Shown piece by piece: positions 52,289-62,242 of a stretch of 64,000 nt of DNA. The position numbers and the translations under genes are program-made. The stretch spans positions 1 through 64,000 of the forward strand of contig NZ_AUKJ01000021.1 in the NCBI RefSeq assembly GCF_000424685.1, in the 5' to 3' direction. This DNA comes from Methylococcus capsulatus str. Texas = ATCC 19069 (GTDB lineage Bacteria; Pseudomonadota; Gammaproteobacteria; Methylococcales; Methylococcaceae). The notes under the pieces were generated by a model. The model was not told the DNA's origin, searched no databases, and worked only from the letters and a program-made list of their open reading frames with translations. Positions within the stretch are counted from its first letter, which is position 1. Every line of letters begins with the position of its first letter.

Positions 52289-54724
52289 ATGCAAACGGTC
52301 GGGTCATTTTCCGAATTCCTGGACGACATGGTGGGCCGTTACGGTCCCCGCCTCGCCATACAGTACCGTCCACGTTACCGCACCCTGCGCTGGAGCTACC
52401 TCGAGCTCGGAACCCACGCCGCGAAGCTGGCATCGTTGCTGGACGAACACGGTGTCGGCAGCGGCGATCGGGTGTTTCTGTCCGCCGAGAACTCGCCTCA
52501 CTGGGTGGCGGCCTTCTTCGCCATCGCCGCCCGCGGTGCGGTCATCGTGCCACTCAACCCCAGGAGCCCGCCGGAACAGCTCGCCAATCTGGTTCGATCG
52601 GCCGGGCCGAGTCTGGTCCTGGCGTCGTCCCGCCGTCGCTGGGAAGGCCCCCCGCTACCCGTCGTAGATATCGAACGTCCCGGTAGGGTGCCATCCAACC
52701 GGCCGGCTACCCGCACCGGTCCCGCGCGACTGGCCGAGATCATCTATACCTCGGGGACCACCGGCGACCCCAAGGGCGTCATGCTCACCCACGCCAATCT
52801 GCTGTCCGACCTGAGCGCGGTTGCGCGTGCCGTTCCGCTGGCGCCGGATGACCATGTGCTGAGCCTGGTCCCGCTGTTCCACGTCTACGGCCAGATGACC
52901 AGCCTATTCTGCCCGCTCGCCGCAGGCTGTCCGGTCAGCTACCTCACGACGCCGACCACCCGCAGCGTGCTCGAGGCACTGACGCACACGCCCGTCACTC
53001 ACCTCGTCGCGGTGCCGGAAGTTCTCAAGACCATGATGGACCGGCTGGAGGCCCGCATCGGCAGGATTCCCGGCTTCCTGTGGCCTCTGCTGCGGGGCAG
53101 GATCCGCGCCCGGATTTCCGGCTCCTTGCGGACCATCGTGTGCGGCGGTGCCCCGCTGGATCCGGTCGTCGAAGAAAAATGGTGGGCGCTGGGCTTCGAA
53201 GTGCTGCAAGGCTACGGCCTGACCGAAACCAGCCCGGTGATCGCTGCCAACACGCCCCAGGCCCATCGCATCGGCTCGGTCGGCAAGCCGCTGGAAGAAG
53301 TGGAGCTACGCATCGCCTCCGACGGCGAAATCCTGGTGAAGGGCCCCATGGTCATGGCCGGTTATTTCCGCGACCCGGTACGCACCGAAGCGGCTTTCGC
53401 CGACGGCTGGCTGAAAACCGACGACGCCGGCCGCCTCGATGCCGACGGCTTCCTGTACGTCTACGGCAGGAAGCGCTACATGATCCTGGGGCCGGGAGGA
53501 GAAAACGTATTTCCGGAAGACATAGAGGCCGTGCTCAACCGCACTGCCGGCGTCACGGACTGCGCCGTCGTCGGACTGGAAAGCGGCGGACGTACCCTCG
53601 TCCACGCCGTGCTGCTCGCTGACGCTGACGAAGCACGGGCCGCCGCCATCGTCGCGGAGGCCAACCGCCACCTGGCGCCGCATCAACGCATCGTGAGCTG
53701 GTCGCTGTGGCCGGAACCGGACTTTCCCCGCTCGGTCACGCGCAAGGTCAAGAAGGACGAGGTCCTGGGCCGATTGCGACGGGAGCCCTCGACCCAAGCG
53801 GTTCCCGTCGGACGGTCGACACCGCTTCGGCTTCTCCTGGCCCAGGTGGCCGGAACCGAGGCCGGCGCCCTGAGCGATGACACCCGCCTGGTCCCCGACC
53901 TGGGACTCGACTCCCTGCTCCGTATCGAACTGGTGGCCCGTATCGAAGAAGATCTCGGCGTCTGCCTGGACGAAATCGACATCGGCCCGCTGACCACGGT
54001 GGCCGATCTCGAAAACCTGCTGGTACGGCGTCAGGACCGGATGCCGCGAGTCGATGCCCATCCGCGCTGGTCGCTGTCTCCCTGGGCTTCAAGGTTACGT
54101 CCCCTGGCACAGAAGGTTTTCCTGCAGTGGTGGATCGCCCCGTTCTGCCGGCTCCGGGTCTCGGGCCTGGAGCACTTGGCGGCGCTGGACGGCCCGGTGA
54201 TCTTCATGGCCAACCATCGCAGTTATCTCGACTCCGCCGTGGCCAGCTTCGTCCTGCCCGACCGCTTCCGCTACCGCCTCGCCATCGCCGCCGCCACCGG
54301 GGTGCTGTACACCCGCTACCGCTGGGCCGTGCCGATCGGCGAACTCTCGCTCAACGCCTTCCCACTCCCCAGCGGCCCCGACGAGAACATCCGCCCCGGC
54401 CTCGAACTCATCGGCCGCCTCCTCGACGACGGCTGGAATGTCCTGATCTTCCCGGAAGGCCAGATGAACCGGGGTGGCCTGGGCATCCAGCCGCTCCGCC
54501 CAGGCGCCGGCGCCATCGGAGTCGACATGGGGGTGCCCGTGGTGCCCCTGGTCATCGAAGGCACCGAAAAGGTCATGCCGCCGGGCAGGATCGTGCCGCG
54601 CGCCGCGGCCCCCGTGAGTGTGCGCTTCGGCGCCCCTTTGCGAGCGGGCGAGGCCGAGCCCCATGGGCGGATGCTCGCCCGCATCGAAGATGCCCTGCGG
54701 CGATTGCTGGAAAATTCGCCCTGA
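52289..54724 (+). CDS. Acyl-AMP ligase - acyl carrier - acyltransferase fusion
   Basis: 811 residues in three parts. Residues 1 to about 500: AMP-forming ligase with YTSGTTGDPKG near 153-163, GYGLTETSPV and GWLKTDDAGRLD. Residues about 510-590: acyl carrier domain with the phosphopantetheine Ser542 in GLDSLLRIE. Residues about 610-800: PlsC acyltransferase with NHRSYLDS near 641-648 and FPEGQMNRGG. It would activate a fatty acid, tether it and pass it to an acceptor, probably a phospholipid. The acceptor is unknown. Differs from Aas, where the order is reversed and no carrier is present. Confidence 0.88.
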   Translation: MQTVGSFSEFLDDMVGRYGPRLAIQYRPRYRTLRWSYLELGTHAAKLASLLDEHGVGSGDRVFLSAENSPHWVAAFFAIAARGAVIVPLNPRSPPEQLANLVRSAGPSLVLASSRRRWEGPPLPVVDIERPGRVPSNRPATRTGPARLAEIIYTSGTTGDPKGVMLTHANLLSDLSAVARAVPLAPDDHVLSLVPLFHVYGQMTSLFCPLAAGCPVSYLTTPTTRSVLEALTHTPVTHLVAVPEVLKTMMDRLEARIGRIPGFLWPLLRGRIRARISGSLRTIVCGGAPLDPVVEEKWWALGFEVLQGYGLTETSPVIAANTPQAHRIGSVGKPLEEVELRIASDGEILVKGPMVMAGYFRDPVRTEAAFADGWLKTDDAGRLDADGFLYVYGRKRYMILGPGGENVFPEDIEAVLNRTAGVTDCAVVGLESGGRTLVHAVLLADADEARAAAIVAEANRHLAPHQRIVSWSLWPEPDFPRSVTRKVKKDEVLGRLRREPSTQAVPVGRSTPLRLLLAQVAGTEAGALSDDTRLVPDLGLDSLLRIELVARIEEDLGVCLDEIDIGPLTTVADLENLLVRRQDRMPRVDAHPRWSLSPWASRLRPLAQKVFLQWWIAPFCRLRVSGLEHLAALDGPVIFMANHRSYLDSAVASFVLPDRFRYRLAIAAATGVLYTRYRWAVPIGELSLNAFPLPSGPDENIRPGLELIGRLLDDGWNVLIFPEGQMNRGGLGIQPLRPGAGAIGVDMGVPVVPLVIEGTEKVMPPGRIVPRAAAPVSVRFGAPLRAGEAEPHGRMLARIEDALRRLLENSP

Positions 54725-54751
54725 GCCGTCAACGGCAATCGCGGATCGGGG

Positions 54752-56383
54752 TCAATGGGCGATCATCTGGTGAAACACGAAGAAGAGGCTCCCGGAAAGC
54801 AGGACCGCGGCGGGCAGGGTCAACACCCAGGCCATGGCCAGATTGCGGATCGTGGACCACTGCAGACCCGAGCCATTGGCCGCCATCGTCCCGGCCACTC
54901 CTGACGACAGCACGTGGGTCGTCGACACCGGCAGCCCGTACATGTCCGCCGCCGCGATGGTGCTCATGGCCACCAGTTCCGCCGACGCGCCCTGGCCGTA
55001 GGTCAGGTGCTGCTTGCCAATCTTTTCGCCGACGGTCACCACGATGCGCCGCCAGCCCACCATCGTGCCCAGGCCCAGGGCGATGGCGACGGCGACCTTC
55101 ACCCAGGTGGGGATGAAGCGGGTGGCGTTCCCCAGCGCCTTGCGGTAGCCGCCGATCTCCTTTCTCGTGCGCTCGTCGAACACCGGCTGGCCCAGCTTTT
55201 CCAGCCGCCGCATCGCCTCGTCGAGGAGGTACATGTCGTTGCGGACGTTCTGGGTCTTGGTCACGGGAATGTGGGCGAGCGAACCGGTTTTTTCGATGGT
55301 GCCGGCGATTTCCCCGACCAGCTTCGCGGTCGCCGCCAGCGTATCCGGCCCCGGTTGGCGGGTCCGGATGAAGTCGGTCACGGCAGGCCGGGGATCACCG
55401 TCGAATTCTTTCGCCCCTTCCGACTTTTCCAGCAGTGCCTGCCCGACGACATGCGACAAGGCCAGGAATTCGGGTACGTAGGAGTCCGGCACCGCCCGAT
55501 TCAAGGCATAGGCTGTCGGCACGATGCCGATCAGGATCAGCATGATCAGCCCCATGCCTTTCTGCCCGTCGTTCGAGCCGTGCGCGAAGGAGACGCCGGT
55601 GCAGGTCAGCACCAGGACGCCGCGTATCCACCACGGCGGCGGCCGCAAGCCTTCCGGGGCGCGGTAGAGCTTGGGATTGGCGACGACGAACTTGAGTACG
55701 ACCAGCAGCAGACCGGCGGCGACGGCCCCGATGAGTGGCGACATCAAGAGTGATTGGCCCACTTTCGCCGCCTGCGACCAGTCCACCCCCGAGGTGGCGG
55801 ACCCGCCCCGATGCATCAGCTCGTTGGCGAGCCCGACGCCGATGATCGAGCCGATCAGGGTGTGCGAGCTGGAGGCCGGCAGGCCGAAATACCAGGTCCC
55901 GAGATTCCACAAGATGGCCGCGATCAGCAGCGAGAACACCATGGCGAAGCCCGCGTCGCTCCCCACCTGGAGAATCAGTTCGACCGGCAGGAGCGAAACG
56001 ATGCCGAAGGCGACGGCCCCGGACGACACCAGCACGCCGACGAAATTCCAGACACCCGACCACACCACCGCGACCATCGGCGGCAGCGAATGGGTGTAGA
56101 TGACGGTGGCGACGGCATTCGCCGTATCGTGGAATCCGTTCACGAACTCGAAACCCAGGGCGATCAGGAGCGACAGCCCGAGCAGCAGCAAAGGCGCCAA
56201 AGCCAGCGCGGTACCGGCACCGGCCACGTCGCTTTGCAGGCCGTACGCCGTGAAGGCGACGCCGACGCCGAGAAGCCCCATGAAAACGATCGACCCGACC
56301 GGTCCGGCGCGGGTTTCCAGCTTCGGTTTTTCCACTACCGCCGCAATGGGCGCCGCCACCGCCTCACGAGCATTCTGTACCAT
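54752..56383 (-). CDS. pit: Pit-family phosphate transporter
   Basis: 543 residues with roughly ten membrane helices and two Pit repeats: GFEFVNGFHDTANAVATVIYT near residue 75 and STIAAADMYGLPVSTTHVLSSGVAG near 490, plus GLPASSSHTLIGSIIG and SFAHGSNDGQKGMG. Cation-coupled low-affinity phosphate uptake. A soluble loop of about 140 residues in the middle is longer than in E. coli PitA. The ATG at 56383 begins the conserved part. Convergent with the acyl ligase fusion gene, divergent from the P-type ATPase gene. Confidence 0.93.
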   Translation of the reverse strand: MVQNAREAVAAPIAAVVEKPKLETRAGPVGSIVFMGLLGVGVAFTAYGLQSDVAGAGTALALAPLLLLGLSLLIALGFEFVNGFHDTANAVATVIYTHSLPPMVAVVWSGVWNFVGVLVSSGAVAFGIVSLLPVELILQVGSDAGFAMVFSLLIAAILWNLGTWYFGLPASSSHTLIGSIIGVGLANELMHRGGSATSGVDWSQAAKVGQSLLMSPLIGAVAAGLLLVVLKFVVANPKLYRAPEGLRPPPWWIRGVLVLTCTGVSFAHGSNDGQKGMGLIMLILIGIVPTAYALNRAVPDSYVPEFLALSHVVGQALLEKSEGAKEFDGDPRPAVTDFIRTRQPGPDTLAATAKLVGEIAGTIEKTGSLAHIPVTKTQNVRNDMYLLDEAMRRLEKLGQPVFDERTRKEIGGYRKALGNATRFIPTWVKVAVAIALGLGTMVGWRRIVVTVGEKIGKQHLTYGQGASAELVAMSTIAAADMYGLPVSTTHVLSSGVAGTMAANGSGLQWSTIRNLAMAWVLTLPAAVLLSGSLFFVFHQMIAH

Positions 56384-56551
56384 AAGCACCCGTCCTGAAG
56401 GAGAGGGAAAGCGATACAACAGAGGGCATGAAAGATCCGTCCCGCCTCGTACCATAAGACAGTCGCATTGCCTGCGTGTGACAGCCCCCGCTCTAGGCAA
56501 ACGGCCCACTTCGAGTGATCATGAAGGTCTGCATGGACAGGAGCCGCAACC

Positions 56552-59269
56552 ATGAACCAAGCCTGGCATTCGCTGACCGCCGAGGAAACGGCCACCCGCC
56601 TGGACGTCGATCTCCGCCAGGGACTGAGTGAGACCGAAGCCGGAAACCGGCTTGCTTCGTTTGGCCCGAATGAGATTCCCGCCACCGGCATGCGCCCGCC
56701 TTGGCGTATCTTCGCAGGACAGTTCTCCGGGATGCTGGTCCAGATCCTGATCGCCGCCGCCGCCTTCGCGCTCACCATTGGTGAAATCCTGGAAGCCGGC
56801 GTGATCCTGGCGCTGGTCCTCCTCAACTCGGTCCTGGGGTTCCTCCAAGAAGCCAGGGCAGAAAGAGCACTGGTGGCCCTCCGGCGCATGGCGATCGGGC
56901 AGGCGACGGTACAGCGCGGCGGGCGGATCTGCGAAATCCCCGCGGACCGGCTGGTGCCCGGCGACATCGTGCTGCTGCAGACCGGCGATGGCATCCCCGC
57001 CGACGGCCGGCTGCTCGAAAGCATCGACCTCAGCGTTCAGGAATCCGCGCTGACCGGCGAATCCGCCCCCGTCCGCAAGGACGCCGACGCCGTGCTGGAA
57101 CCCGCCACCGCGCTCGCCGACCGGACCAACCGGGTCCACCTCGGCACGCAGGTGGTTTACGGCCGCGGCAGCTTCATCGTCACCGAGACCGGCGCCTCCA
57201 CCGCCTTGGGCGCCACCGCCCGATTGCTGGAATCCGTGACCGCCGAACCCACGCCGCTGCAGAAGCAGCTCGACGGCCTCGCCCGGATGCTGGCCTATGG
57301 CGTGGCTGGCGTCGCCGTCGTGGTCCTGCTACTCGGAATCGCCGGTGGCGAGGACTTCCGCACCATGATCCTCACCGCAGTCAGCCTCGCCGTGGCCGCC
57401 GTGCCCGAGTCCCTGACGGCACTGGTCGCCATCACCCTCGCCGTGGGCGCCCAGAAGATGCTGGGCCAAGGGGCCCTGGTCCGCCGCCTCCCGGCGGTCG
57501 AAGCCCTGGGTTCGATCGAGGTGATCTGCGCCGACAAGACCGGCACGATGACCGAAAACCGCATGACCGTGTCGGTACTGGACGTGGCTGAACACCGGCT
57601 CGAACTCAAACTGGCCGAACCGGACTCCGGCGGACTGGCGGCGGAAATCGCCGGCCACCCGGCCATCGATCTGCTATTGATCGGCGGCGCGCTCTGCAAC
57701 GACGGTCTGCTCGAGAACCCGGAAGACCCACACGGCGCCTACCGGGTCCGGGGAGAACCCACCGAGGCGGCGCTGGTGCTGGCCGCCGCCCGCGGCGGAC
57801 GACTCAAAACGGCGCTCGAAGCCACCCTGCCGCGGATCGCGGAAATCCCTTTCGACGCCGGCCGCAGACTCATGACGACCGTACACGGCCCGGTCGCGAC
57901 CGACGGCGTTGGTCCTGGCGTCGTGGGCCGGTATCTCGACGGCGGCCGCTACCTCGTCCTGACCAAGGGCGCAGTGGAAGCCCTGCTGCCGCGCGCGGAC
58001 ACCATCTGGGTCGATGGCGACGAACGGGTCCTCGATGCCGCCTGGCGCGAGCGGATCACACGGGCGCACGATGCACTGGCCGAAAAAGGCATGCGGGTGC
58101 TGGCCGTGGGCATGCGCCGCCTGGCCACCCTCCCGGACAAGGATGCCAGAGCTGCGCTGGAAAACGGCCTGAGTTTCATCGGCCTGATCGGCATCTACGA
58201 CCCGCCGCGCCCCGCCGTCACGCACGCCATCGCCGAGTGCCGTCAGGCCGGCATCAAGGCGGTGATGATCACCGGCGATCACCCCTTGACTGCCCGCCAC
58301 ATCGCGGAGGAAGTCGGCATCGACACCGCCGCTGGCGTGATCGGTGGCAGCGAGATCGCCGCCATGACACCGGCCGAGCTGCGGGAGACCGTGAAACGCG
58401 CAACGGTATTCGCCCGGGTCGCGCCCGAAGACAAACTGCGTCTGATCGAGGCCTACCAGAGCGAAGGATGGAGCGTGGCGATGACCGGCGACGGCGTCAA
58501 CGACGCACCGGCCCTCAAAAAGGCCGACATCGGCATCGCCATGGGCAGGATGGGCACCGACGTCGCCAAGGAGGCCGCCCAGATCGTCCTGCTGGACGAC
58601 AATTTCGCCACCATCACCGCCGCGGTGCGCCAGGGCCGGGCGATCTACGACAACCTGATCAAGTTCATCGTCTACCTGCTGAGCTGCAACGTCAGCGAAA
58701 TCGCCGTGGTCACCTTCGCGCCCTTCCTGGGGATGCCCCTGCCGCTGCTGCCGCTGCAGATACTGTGGATGAACCTGGTCACCGACGGCCTGCCGGCCCT
58801 TGCGCTGGGGATGGAACCGGCGGAGGACGACCTGATGGAGAGGCCGTCCCAGACCGCTGGCGAGCTGATCTTCGGGAAACAGGGCCTGTACCTGATGCTG
58901 CTGGTGGGCGCGCTGATCACCGAGCTGAGCCTAGGCATAGGCTTCGCCTACTGGCTGGGAGGAAATGCGGCCTGGCAGACCATGCTGCTCACCGTACTGG
59001 TGTTCAGCCAGATGGCCGTGGCCCTGGCCTTGCGCAGCCGCAGCCGGCCCACCGTTCAGCTCGGCTGGGGATCGAACCCGGCGCTGCTCGGCGCCGTCGC
59101 CGCCACGGTGCTGCTACAGCTCGCCATCGTCTACCTGCCGCCCTTGCAGACCGCCTTCCAGACCACCGCGCTCTCCCTGGGCGATCTGGCCGTTGCCGGG
59201 GCGTCGGCGGTGGCCGTGTTCCTGGGGACGGAACGGATCAAGCTGGCGGGATTCCTACGGCAGGGCTAG
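56552..59269 (+). CDS. Class II P-type ATPase, calcium-type
   Basis: 905 residues in PacL/SERCA order: cation N-domain, four helices, TGES (SALTGESAPV), phosphorylation site CADKTGTMTEN (Asp328), GDGVNDAPALKKADIGIAMG hinge, then six helices. The transport residues are Ca-like: PES in helix 4 (VPESLTALVAITLA, normally PEG), NVSEI in helix 5 and NLVTDGLPALALG in helix 6. It probably exports calcium, though a related divalent cation cannot be excluded. Good AGGAG site upstream. Convergent with the L,D-transpeptidase, one base apart. Confidence 0.92.
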   Translation: MNQAWHSLTAEETATRLDVDLRQGLSETEAGNRLASFGPNEIPATGMRPPWRIFAGQFSGMLVQILIAAAAFALTIGEILEAGVILALVLLNSVLGFLQEARAERALVALRRMAIGQATVQRGGRICEIPADRLVPGDIVLLQTGDGIPADGRLLESIDLSVQESALTGESAPVRKDADAVLEPATALADRTNRVHLGTQVVYGRGSFIVTETGASTALGATARLLESVTAEPTPLQKQLDGLARMLAYGVAGVAVVVLLLGIAGGEDFRTMILTAVSLAVAAVPESLTALVAITLAVGAQKMLGQGALVRRLPAVEALGSIEVICADKTGTMTENRMTVSVLDVAEHRLELKLAEPDSGGLAAEIAGHPAIDLLLIGGALCNDGLLENPEDPHGAYRVRGEPTEAALVLAAARGGRLKTALEATLPRIAEIPFDAGRRLMTTVHGPVATDGVGPGVVGRYLDGGRYLVLTKGAVEALLPRADTIWVDGDERVLDAAWRERITRAHDALAEKGMRVLAVGMRRLATLPDKDARAALENGLSFIGLIGIYDPPRPAVTHAIAECRQAGIKAVMITGDHPLTARHIAEEVGIDTAAGVIGGSEIAAMTPAELRETVKRATVFARVAPEDKLRLIEAYQSEGWSVAMTGDGVNDAPALKKADIGIAMGRMGTDVAKEAAQIVLLDDNFATITAAVRQGRAIYDNLIKFIVYLLSCNVSEIAVVTFAPFLGMPLPLLPLQILWMNLVTDGLPALALGMEPAEDDLMERPSQTAGELIFGKQGLYLMLLVGALITELSLGIGFAYWLGGNAAWQTMLLTVLVFSQMAVALALRSRSRPTVQLGWGSNPALLGAVAATVLLQLAIVYLPPLQTAFQTTALSLGDLAVAGASAVAVFLGTERIKLAGFLRQG

Positions 59270-59270
59270 A

Positions 59271-60965
59271 TCAGGAGGGATACGGGAAACCCTTCTCCAG
59301 CAACTGCTCCAGTACCCGGTCGAGTCCGTAGATGTCCTCGAAGAACCGCACGGTACCGTCCGGCTCGGCCAGCACGGTCGAGTAGTAGATGTAGACCGGC
59401 AGCGGCTGCTTCAGCGTGACCGTGCGCGACTGGGCGCCGTTCATCGCCTCCTCGATCCGCTCTTGAGTCCAGGTCTCGCCCTGGCGTTTCAGCACGAATT
59501 CCGCCAGGCCCACGGGATCCTGGATGCGGATGCAGCCGTGGCTGAAATCCCGCCGCGCCCGCTGGAACAGGTTCACGCTGGGCGTGCCGTGCAGGTAGAT
59601 GTTGTCGTTGTTGGGAAAAGCGAACTTGACCAGCCCCAGCGCGTTCTTCGGCCCCGGCCGCTGGCGCAGCTTGAGCGAGCCGGCCGACAGCATCTCCAGG
59701 CTTTCCAGGCTGGGCTCGTAGACCTGGGAGCCGTTGCCGAAGCTGGGCACCAGCTCCAGGTTGTGGCGGGCCAGATAGCCGGGGTCGCGCAGAATGCCGG
59801 GCAGCATCTCCTTGACCGTGATGGCGCGCGGCAGGTTCCAATAGGGGCGGAACACCACGTAGGTCATGTCGGAATGGAACACCGGCGTGTTGTGTCCCCC
59901 CGACGACCGGCCCACGACCACGTTCATCGACACCTCCGGCCGCTCGGGGTCCTGGCCGTAGCCGTACAAACGGAAGGAGGGGATGTTCACCAGGATGAAG
60001 GGGCCTTCGAACCGCTCCGGCAGCCAGCGCAGCCGCTCCAGCCCCAGCCGGATCTGCCTGAGACGCGCGGCAGGCGGCACGTTGAGCGCCGCCAGCGTGC
60101 CCTTGCCGATCACCCCGTCCGGTGCCAGACCATGGCGCTCCTGGAACCGCGCGACCGCCTCGACCAGATCGCCGGCATAGACCTCCGGTTCTTTGGAGGA
60201 CGACTCTTGCGACAGGAAACCCAAAGCGGCCAGACGCTTGCGCAAGGCGGGAACCTCCCCGTGGCGGTCGCCCGGGCTGAGCTTGGGCGGGAGGGCAAGC
60301 GCCGAGACATCGTTGTTCTCGGCCAATCCCCGGTAACGCGGCAGTGCCGCCTTGAGGTTCCGGTACAGTGGCAGCTTCGACTCCAGCCCGGCGATGGCCT
60401 CGCAGGGCCGGGGGTCGCGGGCGAGGTGCTGCACCAGCGCCGGCAGATCGAGCCGCTTCGACGCCACGTCCAGAGCAAAACCGGCGGCGCGAGGGTGGAC
60501 CCGGCCGCGGGCGAGATTCGAGCCGTAGCGCATCAGAGCGAGACTCATCGCCACCTCGAACTGCGCCACCTCTTCCGCACTCGCCGCCCTGTCGTCGTTG
60601 AGCTTCTCGATCCAGCCGCCCAGGAGATCGGCGTCATAGTCGCTGCTGTTCAAACCCTGGTCGTCGGCCATGCGCAGACACTCGAGAGCGGCGGAAGCCT
60701 GCTTCACCGGCCTGCCCCCGTCCAGCCACAAAGGCCGTGAACCCTGGGCAAGATACAGGGCACGCAAGGGCTCCTGGAAATCGGTGAAACGCTCCCAGCG
60801 CAAGCGGGGGTGGACACCCGAAGCGAGCAGTCCATCAATGTGCGCCGCCGCATCCGGTGTGGTGCCCGCGGCATCGGCGCCGATCAGAAATGCCGCCACG
60901 AGTGCAACCAACCGGCCCCGTGGGAAGCCGCCCATGTTCCTTTCCCGCCCGTTTTTCATCGTCAT
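59271..60965 (-). CDS. YcbB-type L,D-transpeptidase
   Basis: 564 residues. N-terminal signal/anchor (GRLVALVAAFLIGADAAG), a YcbB scaffold region (WLDGGRPVKQASAALECLRMADDQGLNSSDYD), a peptidoglycan-binding domain (LRKRLAALGFLS, VARFQERHGLAPDGVIGKGTLAALN) and a catalytic YkuD domain. Cys478 lies in SHGCIRI and the upstream His in IYLHGTPS. Forms 3-3 cross-links in peptidoglycan. Starts at 60965, 60959 and 60935 (with AAAGGA upstream) are all possible; conserved sequence begins after them. Confidence 0.93.
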   Translation of the reverse strand: MTMKNGRERNMGGFPRGRLVALVAAFLIGADAAGTTPDAAAHIDGLLASGVHPRLRWERFTDFQEPLRALYLAQGSRPLWLDGGRPVKQASAALECLRMADDQGLNSSDYDADLLGGWIEKLNDDRAASAEEVAQFEVAMSLALMRYGSNLARGRVHPRAAGFALDVASKRLDLPALVQHLARDPRPCEAIAGLESKLPLYRNLKAALPRYRGLAENNDVSALALPPKLSPGDRHGEVPALRKRLAALGFLSQESSSKEPEVYAGDLVEAVARFQERHGLAPDGVIGKGTLAALNVPPAARLRQIRLGLERLRWLPERFEGPFILVNIPSFRLYGYGQDPERPEVSMNVVVGRSSGGHNTPVFHSDMTYVVFRPYWNLPRAITVKEMLPGILRDPGYLARHNLELVPSFGNGSQVYEPSLESLEMLSAGSLKLRQRPGPKNALGLVKFAFPNNDNIYLHGTPSVNLFQRARRDFSHGCIRIQDPVGLAEFVLKRQGETWTQERIEEAMNGAQSRTVTLKQPLPVYIYYSTVLAEPDGTVRFFEDIYGLDRVLEQLLEKGFPYPS

Positions 60966-61101
60966 CCGCCACGCATCGTTGCCCATTGGCAACAGTATAC
61001 CCGCGATGGCCGGCAAGCCGGGGTGCGGCAACCTGGCAGGCCCGCCATGGCTTCCTTCGGCTTACAATCGGCGCTCCATCCACGACCGCGAGGTACCACC
61101 C

Positions 61102-61758
61102 ATGATCACCCTGTATGGTTCCGCCATCAGCAACTACTACAACAAGGTCAAGCTGGCCCTGCTCGAAAAGGGCATCGAATTCCGCGAGGAACGGACGATT
61201 CCTTCCCAGGAACCTGCTATTCTGGCGAAGTCACCGCTCGGAAAGATCCCGTTCATCGAAACGGATCGGGGCTGCTTGTCGGAATCCCAGGCCATCCTGG
61301 AATACCTGGAAGACGCTCACCCGGAAAAACCGCTCTACCCCGCCGACCCTTACGCCCGCGCCAAATGCCGCGAACTGATCCAGCACCTCGAACTGAACGT
61401 CGAACTCATCGCCCGCAGGCTTTATCCGGAAGCCTTCTTCGGGGGCGAGGTCTCCGAGGAAACCAAGGCGGAGGTCAGACCGAAGGTCGAAGCGGGCCTG
61501 AAAGGCGTGATGCGGCTGGCACGGTTCAACCCCTATGTGTGCTCCGAAGATTTCGGCGCCGCCGACTGCGCCGCCTGGCCGCATTTGACCCTGATCGGCC
61601 TCGCCACCCTCCGCATCTACGGCGAAGACCTGGTTTCCGCCCAGGTTCCGGCCCTGGCCGACTATCTGGCGGTAGTGGCGGCCCGCCCCGCCGCGCAAAA
61701 GGTCGCGGCGGACCGGGCCGAGGCGTTGGAAGCATTCTTCGGCACCAGCAAACCGTAA
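61102..61758 (+). CDS. Glutathione S-transferase family protein
   Basis: 218 residues: thioredoxin-fold N-domain (ITLYGSAISNYYNKVKLALLEKGIEF, KSPLGKIPFIETD, LSESQAILEYLED) and an all-alpha C-domain ending AADRAEALEAFFG. The Ser/Tyr near residues 7-12 is the likely catalytic hydroxyl. The conjugation substrate is unknown. The ATG is chosen after a long upstream reading frame that is only antisense to the transpeptidase. The cupin gene follows in the same direction by four bases. Confidence 0.9.
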   Translation: MITLYGSAISNYYNKVKLALLEKGIEFREERTIPSQEPAILAKSPLGKIPFIETDRGCLSESQAILEYLEDAHPEKPLYPADPYARAKCRELIQHLELNVELIARRLYPEAFFGGEVSEETKAEVRPKVEAGLKGVMRLARFNPYVCSEDFGAADCAAWPHLTLIGLATLRIYGEDLVSAQVPALADYLAVVAARPAAQKVAADRAEALEAFFGTSKP

Positions 61759-61762
61759 CACC

Positions 61763-62242
61763 ATGACAACGCCACTCGATCTACCAGCCCTCGACCCCGC
61801 GGACGTGCCCCTCCGGACCTCCTCCATCTACCCGACCGAGGCGCAGCGCGAGCGGGTCAAGGGCCGCAGCAAGCAGGCACTGGGCGATGCCCTGGGACTG
61901 CAGAACTTCGGCGTCAACCTCGTCAGGCTGGAGCCCGGCGCGATCTCCGCCTTCCGGCACTGGCACACCCGGCAGGACGAATTCATCTACGTGCTGGAGG
62001 GCGAACTCACCCTGGTCACCGAGACCGGCGAGCAACGCCTGGCGGCGGGCACCTGCGCCGGCTTCCCGGCCGGCCAGGCGGACGGGCATCAGCTGGTCAA
62101 CCGGAGCAGCCGCGTCGCGGTCTACCTAGAAGTCGGCGACCGGCTGCCGGGAGACCGGGCGCATTATCCCGAAGAGGATCTGGAAGCCCACGCCACACGA
62201 GCCAGTTACGCGTTTCGGCACAAGGACGGCACCCCGTACTGA
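61763..62242 (+). CDS. Cupin-domain protein
   Basis: 159 residues. Cupin motif 1 GAISAFRHWHTRQDEFIYVLEGEL supplies His, His and Glu metal ligands; motif 2 GTCAGFPAGQADGHQLVNRS supplies the last His. The remaining residues form a beta-barrel with a short C-terminal extension. Cupins of this size include oxygenases, isomerases and sugar-binding proteins; I cannot tell which. Just downstream of the GST gene and probably cotranscribed. Confidence 0.88.
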   Translation: MTTPLDLPALDPADVPLRTSSIYPTEAQRERVKGRSKQALGDALGLQNFGVNLVRLEPGAISAFRHWHTRQDEFIYVLEGELTLVTETGEQRLAAGTCAGFPAGQADGHQLVNRSSRVAVYLEVGDRLPGDRAHYPEEDLEAHATRASYAFRHKDGTPY

